Both the position numbers and the translations under genes were made by a program. A DNA stretch of 64,000 bases from Bacteroidales bacterium (GTDB taxonomy: Bacteria; Bacteroidota; Bacteroidia; Bacteroidales; JAADJA01): contig JAGVPB010000008.1 of assembly GCA_020052415.1 (NCBI GenBank), positions 43,323 through 107,322 of the forward strand, in the 5' to 3' direction. Numbering within the stretch: position 1 is the stretch's first letter; each line of letters opens with the position of its first letter. Under the pieces are notes generated by a model. It ran no database searches and was not told the origin of the DNA. It worked only from the letters and a program-made list of their open reading frames with translations. This document shows positions 31,791 through 40,431 of the stretch, piece after piece.

Positions 31791-34259
31791 TTAGAACTCC
31801 ATTTCTCCTTCACCCATGCCTTCTTCCTGCCTGTTTTCGTTATTTTTTTGTTTTTTATAGTTATTTATGAGATAGCTAAGGTTAAGAGTGAAAACCGGCG
31901 CTTCGCGCTGAAATTTCTCATACGAATAAAAATCTTCACCCGAAGATGTCATTTCCCGTTTTCCTCCTTTAAATAAGTCACGCACCGAAAATGTTACTGA
32001 TAGTTTTTTATTAAATAAATCTTTGCGAACAGCCGCATTGGTCATAAAAAATCCTTCGCTTTCACCTTGTGCTGATACCGAAGGGCCGCGATACATTTCA
32101 GTGATCTGAATCCTGATATCATATTTAAGTTTAAGTGTCAGGTTTCCTCTTCCATCCCAGTTGGTGGAATGACGGCTAATATCTTCATCCTCTATATTGC
32201 CTTCCAGCCGGTAATCATAGAGATTGATGCTTCCATTAAACGACAGCCATTTTGTAATGTCCGAGTTAACCATGACTTCAACACCAAGAGAAAAATCCTT
32301 ATTCATATTTAAGTATGAATGTACAAAAATCGTATCCACCAGCGATTTTAATCCAGTAATTTTATTTTTATTGATGCGATAGTACCCTTCAACTGAAAGG
32401 AAGGATTTATCAAATCTTTTTTGATAACCAAGCTCGTAGGAATCAATATATTCGGGTTCGAGGGCGGGATTCCCAACTCTGATATTGTAAGGATCCATGT
32501 AGCCGGGAGTCGGATCCAATTCCCTGCCGTCAGGCCTGTCAATGCGCCGGCTATAGGAGAGAAGTACCTGATTACCTCCACCAAACTCCTTCGAAAGGTG
32601 TATGGTTGGAAAGTAATCGAACTTATTTATAACCCACGATTCATCTGAACCAATATGCTTTATTATACGGTCGGTATATTCTCCTCTCAATCCCGCCTGA
32701 AATCCAAATGAACCCCATACATTTGAAAATATCCCATAAACCGAATGAATGTTATCCTTAAAATCTATTTTGCTGCTGTAAACTTCATTGTCAATCCAGT
32801 CTCCGCTGATATTATCAAAATCCTGTTGTAAAAAATCCTCCTTTTCTTTTTGAATTCTGCTTTGATAGCCTGCTTCAATTTTCCCTTCCTTACCGAAAGG
32901 CCTTGTATAATCGGCTTTGAATCTGAAGTCGTATTCGTTTTCATTTTCCGATGATTTAATTATCACGGGTGAAATACTGTCAATTATTTGCCAGTCCGGG
33001 TAAGTAACGTAATCCTTTTGTTCCTCCCAGTCGTCGTTAATACGACTCGAATAATAAGCCAGGGCTTCAAGTTTATGGCCCTTTTTATCAAAATTATACT
33101 GATAATTCATGTTGAGTTCATAGTAATTTCCACCTCTTTCTGATTTTGTGTTGGATTGAGAATATTCGCCCGGGCTCACATCTTCATCATAGATATAGCG
33201 GCTTGATTTTGCATCTCTGCCAAATGATGAAAAGCCATATTTCCCAAATAGAGTCAGGGTGGATTTATCGGTCAGAAAGTAATCAAAACCGGCTCTTGCG
33301 GCATATCCTTCACGGTTCATTTCCCCGCGCATTTCCGACTCCCTGTGATTGGTAACGGAATCGTAATAAGTGATGTAATCGGATTTGCCTTCCATAGTAT
33401 GTTCACGGTAGTTGATATCGGCGCCGCCAAAAAAATTGATGCTTTTTGTCCGGTAATTCAGGGTAAAGTCGGTTTCATATTTATTTCCGGTTGCAACAGA
33501 AGCATTGATAACTCCGTTGATGCCGGGCTGCTTCTGTTGTTTTAAAACCACATTGATGATCCCGCCCACGCCGTCAGGGTCATACTTTGCAGAGGGATTG
33601 GTGATGATCTCGATATGATCTATGGTGCTTGCCGGAATCTGTTCAAGGGCATCCGAACCCTTCAAAACACTTGGTTTACCATCAATCAAAACATTGAAGT
33701 TTCCCGAACCTCTGAGGCTTACATTGCCTTCGATGTCCACCTGCACAGATGGAACATTTTCCAGGACGGTTACCGCTGAACCCGTGGAGCCAACCAGATC
33801 CTGGCTTACGTTTACAATTTTTTTATCAATTTTAAATTCTACAGGCGCCTTCTCTGCAACTATCTCAACTCCTTCGAGACTTGTAGTGGCCTGGTCAAGA
33901 TATATTTTCCCAAGATCAATTTCCTTTTGTTTGGGAGTGATCCTCAGGTCGTTTATGGTGGTTTTATTATATCCGATGAAATTAGCAATAGCATAATACC
34001 TGCCATAGGGAACCTTTACCATCTTAAAATTACCGCTTGCATCCGTTACGGTTCCCGACACAATGGAAGAATCTCGCATGCTATAAAGAACGATATTGGC
34101 ATATTCCATCACTTCATTCAACTGGCGGTCTATGATCTGGCCACTCACCATCCCTTCGGGCGGCATATTTTGCATTTCTCCTCCGCCGCCTCCCGGCCGC
34201 TGTGCCCTGATCATACCGGCTATCATCAGTACCAAACCCAGCAATAATCCTCTTTTCAT
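31791..34259 (-). CDS. TonB-dependent-receptor-like outer-membrane protein with carboxypeptidase-regulatory domain
   Basis: About 822 residues from the ATG at 34259, which yields a proper signal peptide (MKRGLLLGLVLMIAGMIRAQ); an open frame continues 23 codons upstream. In order: a glycine-rich linker, a CarboxypepD_reg-like beta-sandwich (about residues 38-120: VSGQIIDRQLNEVMEYANIVLY), a plug domain (about 130-230: SLRGSGNFNVLIDGKPSVL, VGGIINVVLK) and an outer-membrane barrel of the OMP_b-brl_3 type. This subfamily acts without a SusD partner; its ligand is unknown. No TonB box could be assigned with confidence. Confidence 0.9.
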   Translation of the reverse strand: MKRGLLLGLVLMIAGMIRAQRPGGGGGEMQNMPPEGMVSGQIIDRQLNEVMEYANIVLYSMRDSSIVSGTVTDASGNFKMVKVPYGRYYAIANFIGYNKTTINDLRITPKQKEIDLGKIYLDQATTSLEGVEIVAEKAPVEFKIDKKIVNVSQDLVGSTGSAVTVLENVPSVQVDIEGNVSLRGSGNFNVLIDGKPSVLKGSDALEQIPASTIDHIEIITNPSAKYDPDGVGGIINVVLKQQKQPGINGVINASVATGNKYETDFTLNYRTKSINFFGGADINYREHTMEGKSDYITYYDSVTNHRESEMRGEMNREGYAARAGFDYFLTDKSTLTLFGKYGFSSFGRDAKSSRYIYDEDVSPGEYSQSNTKSERGGNYYELNMNYQYNFDKKGHKLEALAYYSSRINDDWEEQKDYVTYPDWQIIDSISPVIIKSSENENEYDFRFKADYTRPFGKEGKIEAGYQSRIQKEKEDFLQQDFDNISGDWIDNEVYSSKIDFKDNIHSVYGIFSNVWGSFGFQAGLRGEYTDRIIKHIGSDESWVINKFDYFPTIHLSKEFGGGNQVLLSYSRRIDRPDGRELDPTPGYMDPYNIRVGNPALEPEYIDSYELGYQKRFDKSFLSVEGYYRINKNKITGLKSLVDTIFVHSYLNMNKDFSLGVEVMVNSDITKWLSFNGSINLYDYRLEGNIEDEDISRHSTNWDGRGNLTLKLKYDIRIQITEMYRGPSVSAQGESEGFFMTNAAVRKDLFNKKLSVTFSVRDLFKGGKREMTSSGEDFYSYEKFQREAPVFTLNLSYLINNYKKQKNNENRQEEGMGEGEMEF

Positions 34260-34424
34260 TTTTTTCGTAATAATATAATTCTGACTTAACATTTCCTCCA
34301 TAGAATAGTTTGAATGAACATTAGACAATCAAACCAGATAAAATATTCCTCTTCTGAAATAAGAAAGTTAAAAAGTAATTTGCTTGTTCCGCATGATAAT
34401 TTCAAGGCATCATTATGATCTAAT

Positions 34425-34563
34425 CGTTGAGTCCACTCCGAAAAGCCATTCTTCGTCATTGCGAACGTAGTGAAGCAATCCGTATGCCTTGTAGTACAAT
34501 AGATTGCTTCAGGCTCCGCCTTCGCAATGACGTTACACCACTCTTTTCGGTGTGGAATCAACG
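34425..34563. mobile_element. MITE-like inverted-repeat element
   Basis: Outer arms 34425-34445 and 34543-34563 are inverted copies (21 bp, three mismatches). Inner arms CGTCATTGCGA (34454-34464) and TCGCAATGACG (34522-34532) are perfect inverted copies, and GAAGCAATC/GATTGCTTC pair inside those. The 139-bp unit has no coding capacity. The CGTCATTGCGA...GAAGCAATC core is a dispersed repeat I know from many bacterial genomes. It lies in the 437-bp gap between the receptor and helicase genes; the rest of the gap shows nothing. Confidence 0.8.
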
Positions 34564-34696
34564 TTTAAAGACACACAGGATTACCTTAAGGTTTAATCAA
34601 TAACGAATTAAATTTAGCACATCAATGACAGACAATTTTTATCAAAAAAACTGTAGTGTTTGTGGTAAATAATTAATCCCGGCAATAAAAACATTT

Positions 34697-35956
34697 CTAC
34701 CAGGAAGTTTTCTGGTTACTGATCCATCTTTTCTTCTTATTGTTTTCAGAAAGTTTCGATCGTGTCAGGCCTGAATTCCTTCTGCCCTGTTGTTGTCTGG
34801 GAGCTTTCACCGGATTATGATCTATCAATGGAAACGGATGATTATCAACTACCGGAATTTTTTTGGCAATCAGTTTTTCAATATCCTGCAGGTATTCTTT
34901 TTCTTCTGCATCGCAAAACGAAAATGCCGTTCCTTTTGCGCCTGCTCTGCCTGTTCTTCCGATACGATGAACATAAGTTTCGGGAATGTTTGGGATTTCA
35001 AAATTGATCACAAATTCCATATCGTCCACATCAATTCCCCGTGCTGCAATATCCGTAGCCACAAGTACCCGGGTGGTTTGCGCTTTGAAATTTGATAAAG
35101 CCTTTTGCCTGGCATTTTGCGCTTTATTACCATGGATAGCTTCAGCTTTCACATGGTTCTTCAACAGGATTCTCACTACCTTATCTGCTCCATGTTTGGT
35201 TCGGGTAAACACCAGGGCTGTTTTAATGACTTCATCCCTTAAAAGTTCCAGAAGCAAGGCATTTTTATTTCCCTTATCAACGAAGTAAACCGATTGTTTA
35301 ATGATATCAACAGTCAATGAATTTGGCGTTACCGAAACCTTTGCCGGATTGTGTACGATTGTGCCGGCAAGCTTAATAATTTCAGGCTGCATGGTTGCAG
35401 AAAAGAAAAGTGATTGCCTTTTTTTGGGAAGCGCATTGATTATTCTTTTAACATCATGAATAAAACCCATATCGAGCATGCGGTCGGCTTCATCGAGGAC
35501 AAATATCTCCACATCCTGTAATGTCAGGTGGCCCTGGTTCATGAGGTCCAGGAGCCTGCCCGGTGTGGCGATCAAAATATCTACGCCGGTGTGCAATGCC
35601 GAAGTTTGAGGATTTTGGTTTACGCCGCCAAAAATTACTGTACATTTTAAACCTGTATGCCGTCCATAGGCTTTAAAGCTTTCCCCGATTTGAATGGCAA
35701 GCTCACGTGTAGGTGTAATAATCAGGCTCCTTACTTTCCGTTTTTTGTCGTTCGTTTTAGTTGCGAGCAACAGTTGGAGAATTGGAACGGCAAACGCAGC
35801 CGTTTTCCCGGTGCCAGTTTGTGCACAGCCGAGTAAATCCTTTCCTTGTAAAACAATTGGAATGGCTTGCATTTGAATAGGAGTCGGGGTTGTATAGCCT
35901 TCTTCGTGAAGCGCTTTTAATATAGGTTCAATTATGTTTAATGATTTGAATGGCAT
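34697..35956 (-). CDS. DEAD-box RNA helicase, RhlE type
   Basis: A 419-residue ATP-dependent RNA helicase. Motifs in order: Q motif PTPIQMQAIP, AQTGTGKTAAFAVP (Walker A), PTRELAIQI, TPGRLLDL, DEAD, SATMQ, then in the second RecA domain VFTRTKHGADKV, VATDIAARGIDVD and HRIGRTGRAG. A short basic tail (RQQQGRRNSGLTRSK) ends the protein, as in RhlE-type enzymes of ribosome assembly or cold response. It is single-copy here and not in an obvious operon. Confidence 0.95.
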   Translation of the reverse strand: MPFKSLNIIEPILKALHEEGYTTPTPIQMQAIPIVLQGKDLLGCAQTGTGKTAAFAVPILQLLLATKTNDKKRKVRSLIITPTRELAIQIGESFKAYGRHTGLKCTVIFGGVNQNPQTSALHTGVDILIATPGRLLDLMNQGHLTLQDVEIFVLDEADRMLDMGFIHDVKRIINALPKKRQSLFFSATMQPEIIKLAGTIVHNPAKVSVTPNSLTVDIIKQSVYFVDKGNKNALLLELLRDEVIKTALVFTRTKHGADKVVRILLKNHVKAEAIHGNKAQNARQKALSNFKAQTTRVLVATDIAARGIDVDDMEFVINFEIPNIPETYVHRIGRTGRAGAKGTAFSFCDAEEKEYLQDIEKLIAKKIPVVDNHPFPLIDHNPVKAPRQQQGRRNSGLTRSKLSENNKKKRWISNQKTSW

Positions 35957-36635
35957 TTTAATGTTATTAAGTGATAAATAAATATGATTTTTTTATCAGG
36001 TTAAATCCCGTTCAATATTAACCTTGCAGAAGGCTGACGCTTTAATTAGCTGCCGATTGAGGAGAGCATTTCCCGAACCTGATGCGGGATTATTATTTAA
36101 GTGCAAAAACGAAAGCGTTACGGCTTTGATTCCAAACTTAACTGTGGCGGCAAAGGTAAACTATTTTCTGACATAGGGTTGTTAAATGAAATACACTACA
36201 TTGGCACATACGGGAGAGCATATTTATTTGCGGGTTTTAGGATTGCTTCAAATTATGCCACACGCTAGACCAATGTCATTAAGTTAAGAAGAATTTGTAA
36301 ACTAATGCCACCCTTTCAGGGTTATTTTCCTTAACATTATTTGATATCCTATAATAATATCAGCCTTTCAGGCTTTAATACCGATGCGATTTATGTAATT
36401 ATCTATCTAAAAATGAATCTACTCATTGAACTTTAACAGATTGCTTAACTTAATGACATTGCACACATGCCCGTCCGGAAAGTCATGAACTAATGAGTCA
36501 GAGGTACATTTTTCTAAAAGCAAGTTAAGGCATAATACTGGCTTATGGCCAAGTAAAATCAGTAATTATCTATTGCTATTTTACTTGTTAACAGTTCAGA
36601 ACCGTCTTACGAGTACTTATTTAATTTAATGGATT
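35957..36635. other. 679-bp gene-free stretch containing a MITE-like element
   Basis: No credible reading frame. It contains the 191-bp inverted-repeat element described separately; inside it CCCTTTCAGGGT and CAGCCTTTCAGGCT form short palindromes. The remainder shows no recognised RNA or repeat. Confidence 0.6.
36271..36461. mobile_element. MITE-like element with 18-bp perfect terminal inverted repeats
   Basis: CAATGTCATTAAGTTAAG (36271-36288) is an exact inverted copy of 36444-36461. The 155 bp between them have no coding capacity and carry two small palindromes built on CCTTTCAGG. Size, perfect ends and the absence of genes fit a non-autonomous transposable element; the mobilising transposase is not in this window. 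Confidence 0.75.
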
Positions 36636-38624
36636 TTAATCTTTTACACACCTGACACTAAAACCATAGACCTTGCTGTAGTCGTAACGGGCTGTAGTTG
36701 CGCTGTTATAGATCATTTCCCGAAACCAGGCGGTAAAGCCACCGGCATCAGTAGAAGACCAATAGTGTGCGAGAATGCCCTGATAGCTGAATTCACTATT
36801 GTAGTAGCGGGCGCCACCTGGCAGGGCAGTAAAACCGCTTGAGTTTGTAGCGCCGGTGTTCGGGGCAAACCATAAACCCGTACCGGCTTCAATTGTGCCT
36901 GTTGTTTTCATGCTGCCACCGGCAATACTTTCGCCTCCTAAAAAATCCGTTAGTCCTGTCCATTCTGAATCGCTCGGTAAGTGCCAGTTAGCCGGGCATA
37001 AGCCCTGAACTCCCGGAGTAATGAAATATTGCATCATTTCATCCCACTGATAAAGCCCTCCGTAAACATCGCAGTTCGCTGTATTGTTGCTATAACAGTA
37101 TTTTTCTATTATGCTGTTGTTTGTCATTTCGGTTGTGCCTTCCACCATTGTTCCTATATTCAGGTCTTCTGCCATCCAGCATTGGTCTCCGATAGGAACG
37201 GTTGCGTAGGTTTGATTATCCCGCACATCGGTCATTGTATCACCGCAACTCCATACAGGAGGTGGGGTATCCTTTATGCAACGGACACTAAACCCGAAGA
37301 ACTTACCGTCGTCGTAAGTGCTTACATTGGTGCTATTGTAATTCAAATACCGGTCACGCGCGTTACTTGTACCTTGCTCAGTCGCAGACCAAAAGTAGGT
37401 GGAGTAACCCAGACTGGAGAAACCACCATCTAAAAGGCGGAGGGCGCCTGGAAGAGCAGAAAAAACACTTTCGTTTGTGGAGCCTGTATTTGGTGCATAC
37501 CACAAACCTGTACCAGATTCAATTGTACCTATTGTTTTCATTTTACCTCCGGCAATTGTCACACCACCTAAAAAATCAGTAAGTGTAGTCCATTCAGCGT
37601 CTGCGGGTATATGCCAGTTTGCCGGGCAAATGCCTTGCGCTTCGGAAGTGTTGGTGTACTCCATGATTTCATTCCACTGATAAAGTCCGCCGTAAGTGTC
37701 GCAGTTAGCAGTATTGTTTTCATAGCAATACTTTTCAATAATGCTGTTGTTTGCCATTTCCGTGGTGCCCGGTATCATTGCTCCAATATTAAGGTTTTCT
37801 GCCATCCAACATTGGGTCCCAATCTGAACTGTGTTGTATGATTGAAAGTCGCGGAAATCAATTAGATGTTCACTGCAGTGCCAGGGTAACTTTGCAGCTA
37901 AACCATTATTAAAATACCAAATATCATTTTTATCAGGATTGCTTGCTTGTCCGTCTAAATTGAGATCGCCTGATAGGTAACCCGTCTCTCCTGCAAAGAC
38001 TGACCATCCCGGATTTAAATCTAAACCCAATACAATACCTGATGCATCACTGTCACCGCCAATCATTCCATAAATACCGGTCACCAATTGCTTTTGTCCA
38101 TTAAGGTAAGCATTGCTTAACTGGGTGGTAAAATCCCAGGCGTATTCTCCACCTGCCTCCAAAAGCGCTCCTGATGACATGACGGCAAGATGGTTTCGAT
38201 GCCAGATAATAACAAAAAGGTTATTTGTTATTGTTCCTGTGTAAGTGATCAGACTACTGCCATCTAAACCCACAATGCTTCCATTTGAATGAAGGAATGC
38301 AGCTTGCCGCTGGATTTGTTTATCTGCGGAGGCTGTCGAAGCATCGCCGGTGGTTTCTCTCAGCTCAATCAGCACCCAATCCACAATATCAGCATTGGGA
38401 ATAGAAGGGACATTTTCTGAACCTAAATAATTCCATGAGCCACTATTGTAAGGCTGAGACAAGGGGATCAGTCCATCGGAGTTTAAACCGGTATTCATCC
38501 CGGTGCCATTAAATGGACCTTCGAGGAATACTTTCAAATTTAATGTAGTTTGTGCACTGGTTTCAAATGAGAAGAATGTAATCAGCATGAGGCTGACAAG
38601 CAGATTTAGCAGATTTGATTTCAT
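36636..38624 (-). CDS. Exported protein with dockerin-like domain and two FISUMP domains
   Basis: A 662-residue exported protein (signal peptide to about residue 24, SFETSAQ). Residues about 27-255 are a module that also ends the large protein at 40432-44304: LEGPFNGTGMNTGL, WVLIELRETT, VIIWHRNHLAVMSSGAL, then a calcium-binding-like GDLNLDGQASNPDKNDIWY. Two FISUMP domains follow (about 262-455 and 465-662), each with TVxIGxQCWMAE(N/D)LNIG, YGGLYQWxEMM, CPANWHxP, EWTxLTDFLGG, YFWSATE or YWSSTD, and a final FGFSVRCxKD. FISUMP modules are of unknown function and common on surface proteins. No T9SS sorting domain is visible, so the route to the surface is unclear. Confidence 0.85.
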   Translation of the reverse strand: MKSNLLNLLVSLMLITFFSFETSAQTTLNLKVFLEGPFNGTGMNTGLNSDGLIPLSQPYNSGSWNYLGSENVPSIPNADIVDWVLIELRETTGDASTASADKQIQRQAAFLHSNGSIVGLDGSSLITYTGTITNNLFVIIWHRNHLAVMSSGALLEAGGEYAWDFTTQLSNAYLNGQKQLVTGIYGMIGGDSDASGIVLGLDLNPGWSVFAGETGYLSGDLNLDGQASNPDKNDIWYFNNGLAAKLPWHCSEHLIDFRDFQSYNTVQIGTQCWMAENLNIGAMIPGTTEMANNSIIEKYCYENNTANCDTYGGLYQWNEIMEYTNTSEAQGICPANWHIPADAEWTTLTDFLGGVTIAGGKMKTIGTIESGTGLWYAPNTGSTNESVFSALPGALRLLDGGFSSLGYSTYFWSATEQGTSNARDRYLNYNSTNVSTYDDGKFFGFSVRCIKDTPPPVWSCGDTMTDVRDNQTYATVPIGDQCWMAEDLNIGTMVEGTTEMTNNSIIEKYCYSNNTANCDVYGGLYQWDEMMQYFITPGVQGLCPANWHLPSDSEWTGLTDFLGGESIAGGSMKTTGTIEAGTGLWFAPNTGATNSSGFTALPGGARYYNSEFSYQGILAHYWSSTDAGGFTAWFREMIYNSATTARYDYSKVYGFSVRCVKD

Positions 38625-38777
38625 GAAGAGGTTACGATATTAGTTTATACTGTTCCAAGGAGAGCCGCTTTGGCCGTGAATAAAACAAGGTACTGTGAAT
38701 ATTGTTCACCGGAACAAATCAATATGTTAATAAGCTAATCACATTGTAATAATAAACTATTCCAATTGGTTTGAAAG

Positions 38778-38818
38778 CAAATGACCTGACAGGTTTTTAC
38801 AACCTGTCAGGTCATTTG
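38778..38818. repeat. Perfect 18-bp-stem palindrome (REP-like)
   Basis: CAAATGACCTGACAGGTT (38778-38795) pairs perfectly with 38801-38818 across a 5-base loop. It is in the 343-bp gap between the FISUMP and S74 genes. The CCTGACAGGTT...AACCTGTCAGG core is seen as a repetitive intergenic palindrome in Bacteroidota; it may terminate transcription or be a REP-type repeat. Nothing else was seen in the gap. Confidence 0.8.
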
Positions 38819-38967
38819 TAATATTTCTGGCCATTCTTTACAAACAATCTACGGAACGAGCGAAACCTTGCTGAGGTTAGGCCACCACTTTTCATTTTTT
38901 TATTCCGGAAAACTGAGTCCTGTATTGATTATATAAGCAGTGCAATAGGTTCTCTAAAGACTTATAC

Positions 38968-40197
38968 TTAACGGTTTTGTTCAATGGCTGATACCAACGC
39001 CTTTAATTCATTGAATTTGTTTTGCAGATCATCCTGCTTTTTTTGAAGATCATTAATTCTTTCATCTTTGGCTGTCAGCAGTGCCTGCTGTTCCTGAATG
39101 GCTTTAGTCAGAACCGGGATCATACCGATGTAATTGACAGCTTTAAACTCTGCAGGTTGTTCCTTTTTTGCAGGATTAAGCTTTACCAATTCCGGGAAAA
39201 CATTTTCAATGTTCTCAGCAATAAATCCATTTTGGGTGTCGGTTGGCAGGTTCATTTCCGGGAAATCGGTTGCTTTATAGTTATAGTTACTGACATCGAG
39301 TTTCATTACCTTATCCAACGCATTTTGCATAGGCTGTATGTTTTCCTTTAGTTTTTCATCTGATGGCAGGTAACTTCCCGTGCAATAAACATTACCTGAA
39401 AAATAAGCTGCATAGCCCGCTGTAGTTGCATAAGCATAAAGGCCCCATGTACCAGCAGAAGTTCCAGCAGCAACAATATTGGTAACTGTGCCTCCGTTGT
39501 AAGGACTATAAATATATTCAGCCGAATAATCTGTTGAGTTTATATGCAAATCATAGGATGGGGTTGTTTTAATGCCAATTCTGCCTGATGCATTAAGATT
39601 AGAATACATGCTAACCGGGCCATAAAGGGATGTCGTACCCCCTGACGCACAAGCGCTAATATCACCTCCCCAATATTGTAAATACAAAGTATTACCTGTA
39701 CCATTGTATCGTGCTTGTACTTCATTATTATCGCATACCAGGTTATAGGTATTGGACTGGCCGATCTGGAAAGAACCCGTTGTAGCAATTCCTACTAAAC
39801 TGGTGTTTGCTAAGGTTAAAGGTGCATCCAAAGTTGAAGTTCCAATTCCAACATAACCCAGATTATAGTAAATGTTAGATCCATTGGTCTGCCATTGGCT
39901 GGTATTGCTACCTACCATTGACCAGGCAGGAATTGCCGGGGTACCTGCATTATAATATAAACCAGGCCCCACATCTGTCTGAAAGATCGTCAGACCTGTT
40001 GCAGGGTTTGCAATGGCATTGCGCTGGGCCTGTGTCATTCTGGGTGCCAGCAGGCCCTTTGTAGTGCTTTTTACATCCAGCATTGCGCTGGGGTCGGGGG
40101 TGGAGTTGTCGTTGTTGATTGCGACGCCCTGTGTCCGGGCTTCGAATTGGGTAATCGTCCAAATGATGGGAATCACTAAGCAAATAAGTTTTTTCAT
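38968..40197 (-). CDS. Tail-fibre-like exported protein with S74 intramolecular chaperone
   Basis: A 409-residue protein with a signal peptide, then AINNDNSTPDPSAMLDVKSTTKGLLAPRMT, a start that is common on Bacteroidota surface proteins with beta-repeat bodies. The centre (about residues 100-280) is beta-rich and Gly/Tyr-rich. From about residue 283 comes a Peptidase_S74 domain: PSDEKLKENIQPMQNALDK, NGFIAENIENVFPELV and FKAVNYIGMIPVLTKAIQE, followed by a coiled coil to the end. S74 domains trimerise phage tail spikes and then cut themselves off in front of the conserved Ser-Asp. Here the protein has a signal peptide and no phage neighbours, so a trimeric surface fibre is likelier than a phage part. 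Confidence 0.88.
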   Translation of the reverse strand: MKKLICLVIPIIWTITQFEARTQGVAINNDNSTPDPSAMLDVKSTTKGLLAPRMTQAQRNAIANPATGLTIFQTDVGPGLYYNAGTPAIPAWSMVGSNTSQWQTNGSNIYYNLGYVGIGTSTLDAPLTLANTSLVGIATTGSFQIGQSNTYNLVCDNNEVQARYNGTGNTLYLQYWGGDISACASGGTTSLYGPVSMYSNLNASGRIGIKTTPSYDLHINSTDYSAEYIYSPYNGGTVTNIVAAGTSAGTWGLYAYATTAGYAAYFSGNVYCTGSYLPSDEKLKENIQPMQNALDKVMKLDVSNYNYKATDFPEMNLPTDTQNGFIAENIENVFPELVKLNPAKKEQPAEFKAVNYIGMIPVLTKAIQEQQALLTAKDERINDLQKKQDDLQNKFNELKALVSAIEQNR

Positions 40198-40431
40198 TTT
40201 ACGATATAATTAAATTTATCATTTGTATATACACATTTAATCCTGATTATGCTTAACAGTAAATTGTAAAATAATCTACACAAAGATAGTAATGCAAATG
40301 AAATTATAACCGGTCAGGTTTTTATATTTTTTGTGAGCCATATAGTTACATAAATTAAAATACTTAGATACTATTTATTAAGCATGCGCTTGAAAGTCAT
40401 TCAATCAGGGTTAAAAAAAAATTTGGAACTA

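Noticed and set aside
31722..31976. Plus-strand frame of 84 residues overlapping the receptor gene end
   Set aside because: It lies antisense to the end of a well-supported TonB-type receptor gene and has no family features.
35957..36635. tRNA or rRNA fragment in the long gap
   Set aside because: No T-arm consensus or cloverleaf could be found.
38968..40197. Prophage remnant, suggested by the tail-fibre S74 domain
   Set aside because: The protein has a signal peptide and there are no capsid, portal, terminase or integrase genes nearby; xerD at 9.8 kb is the chromosomal type.
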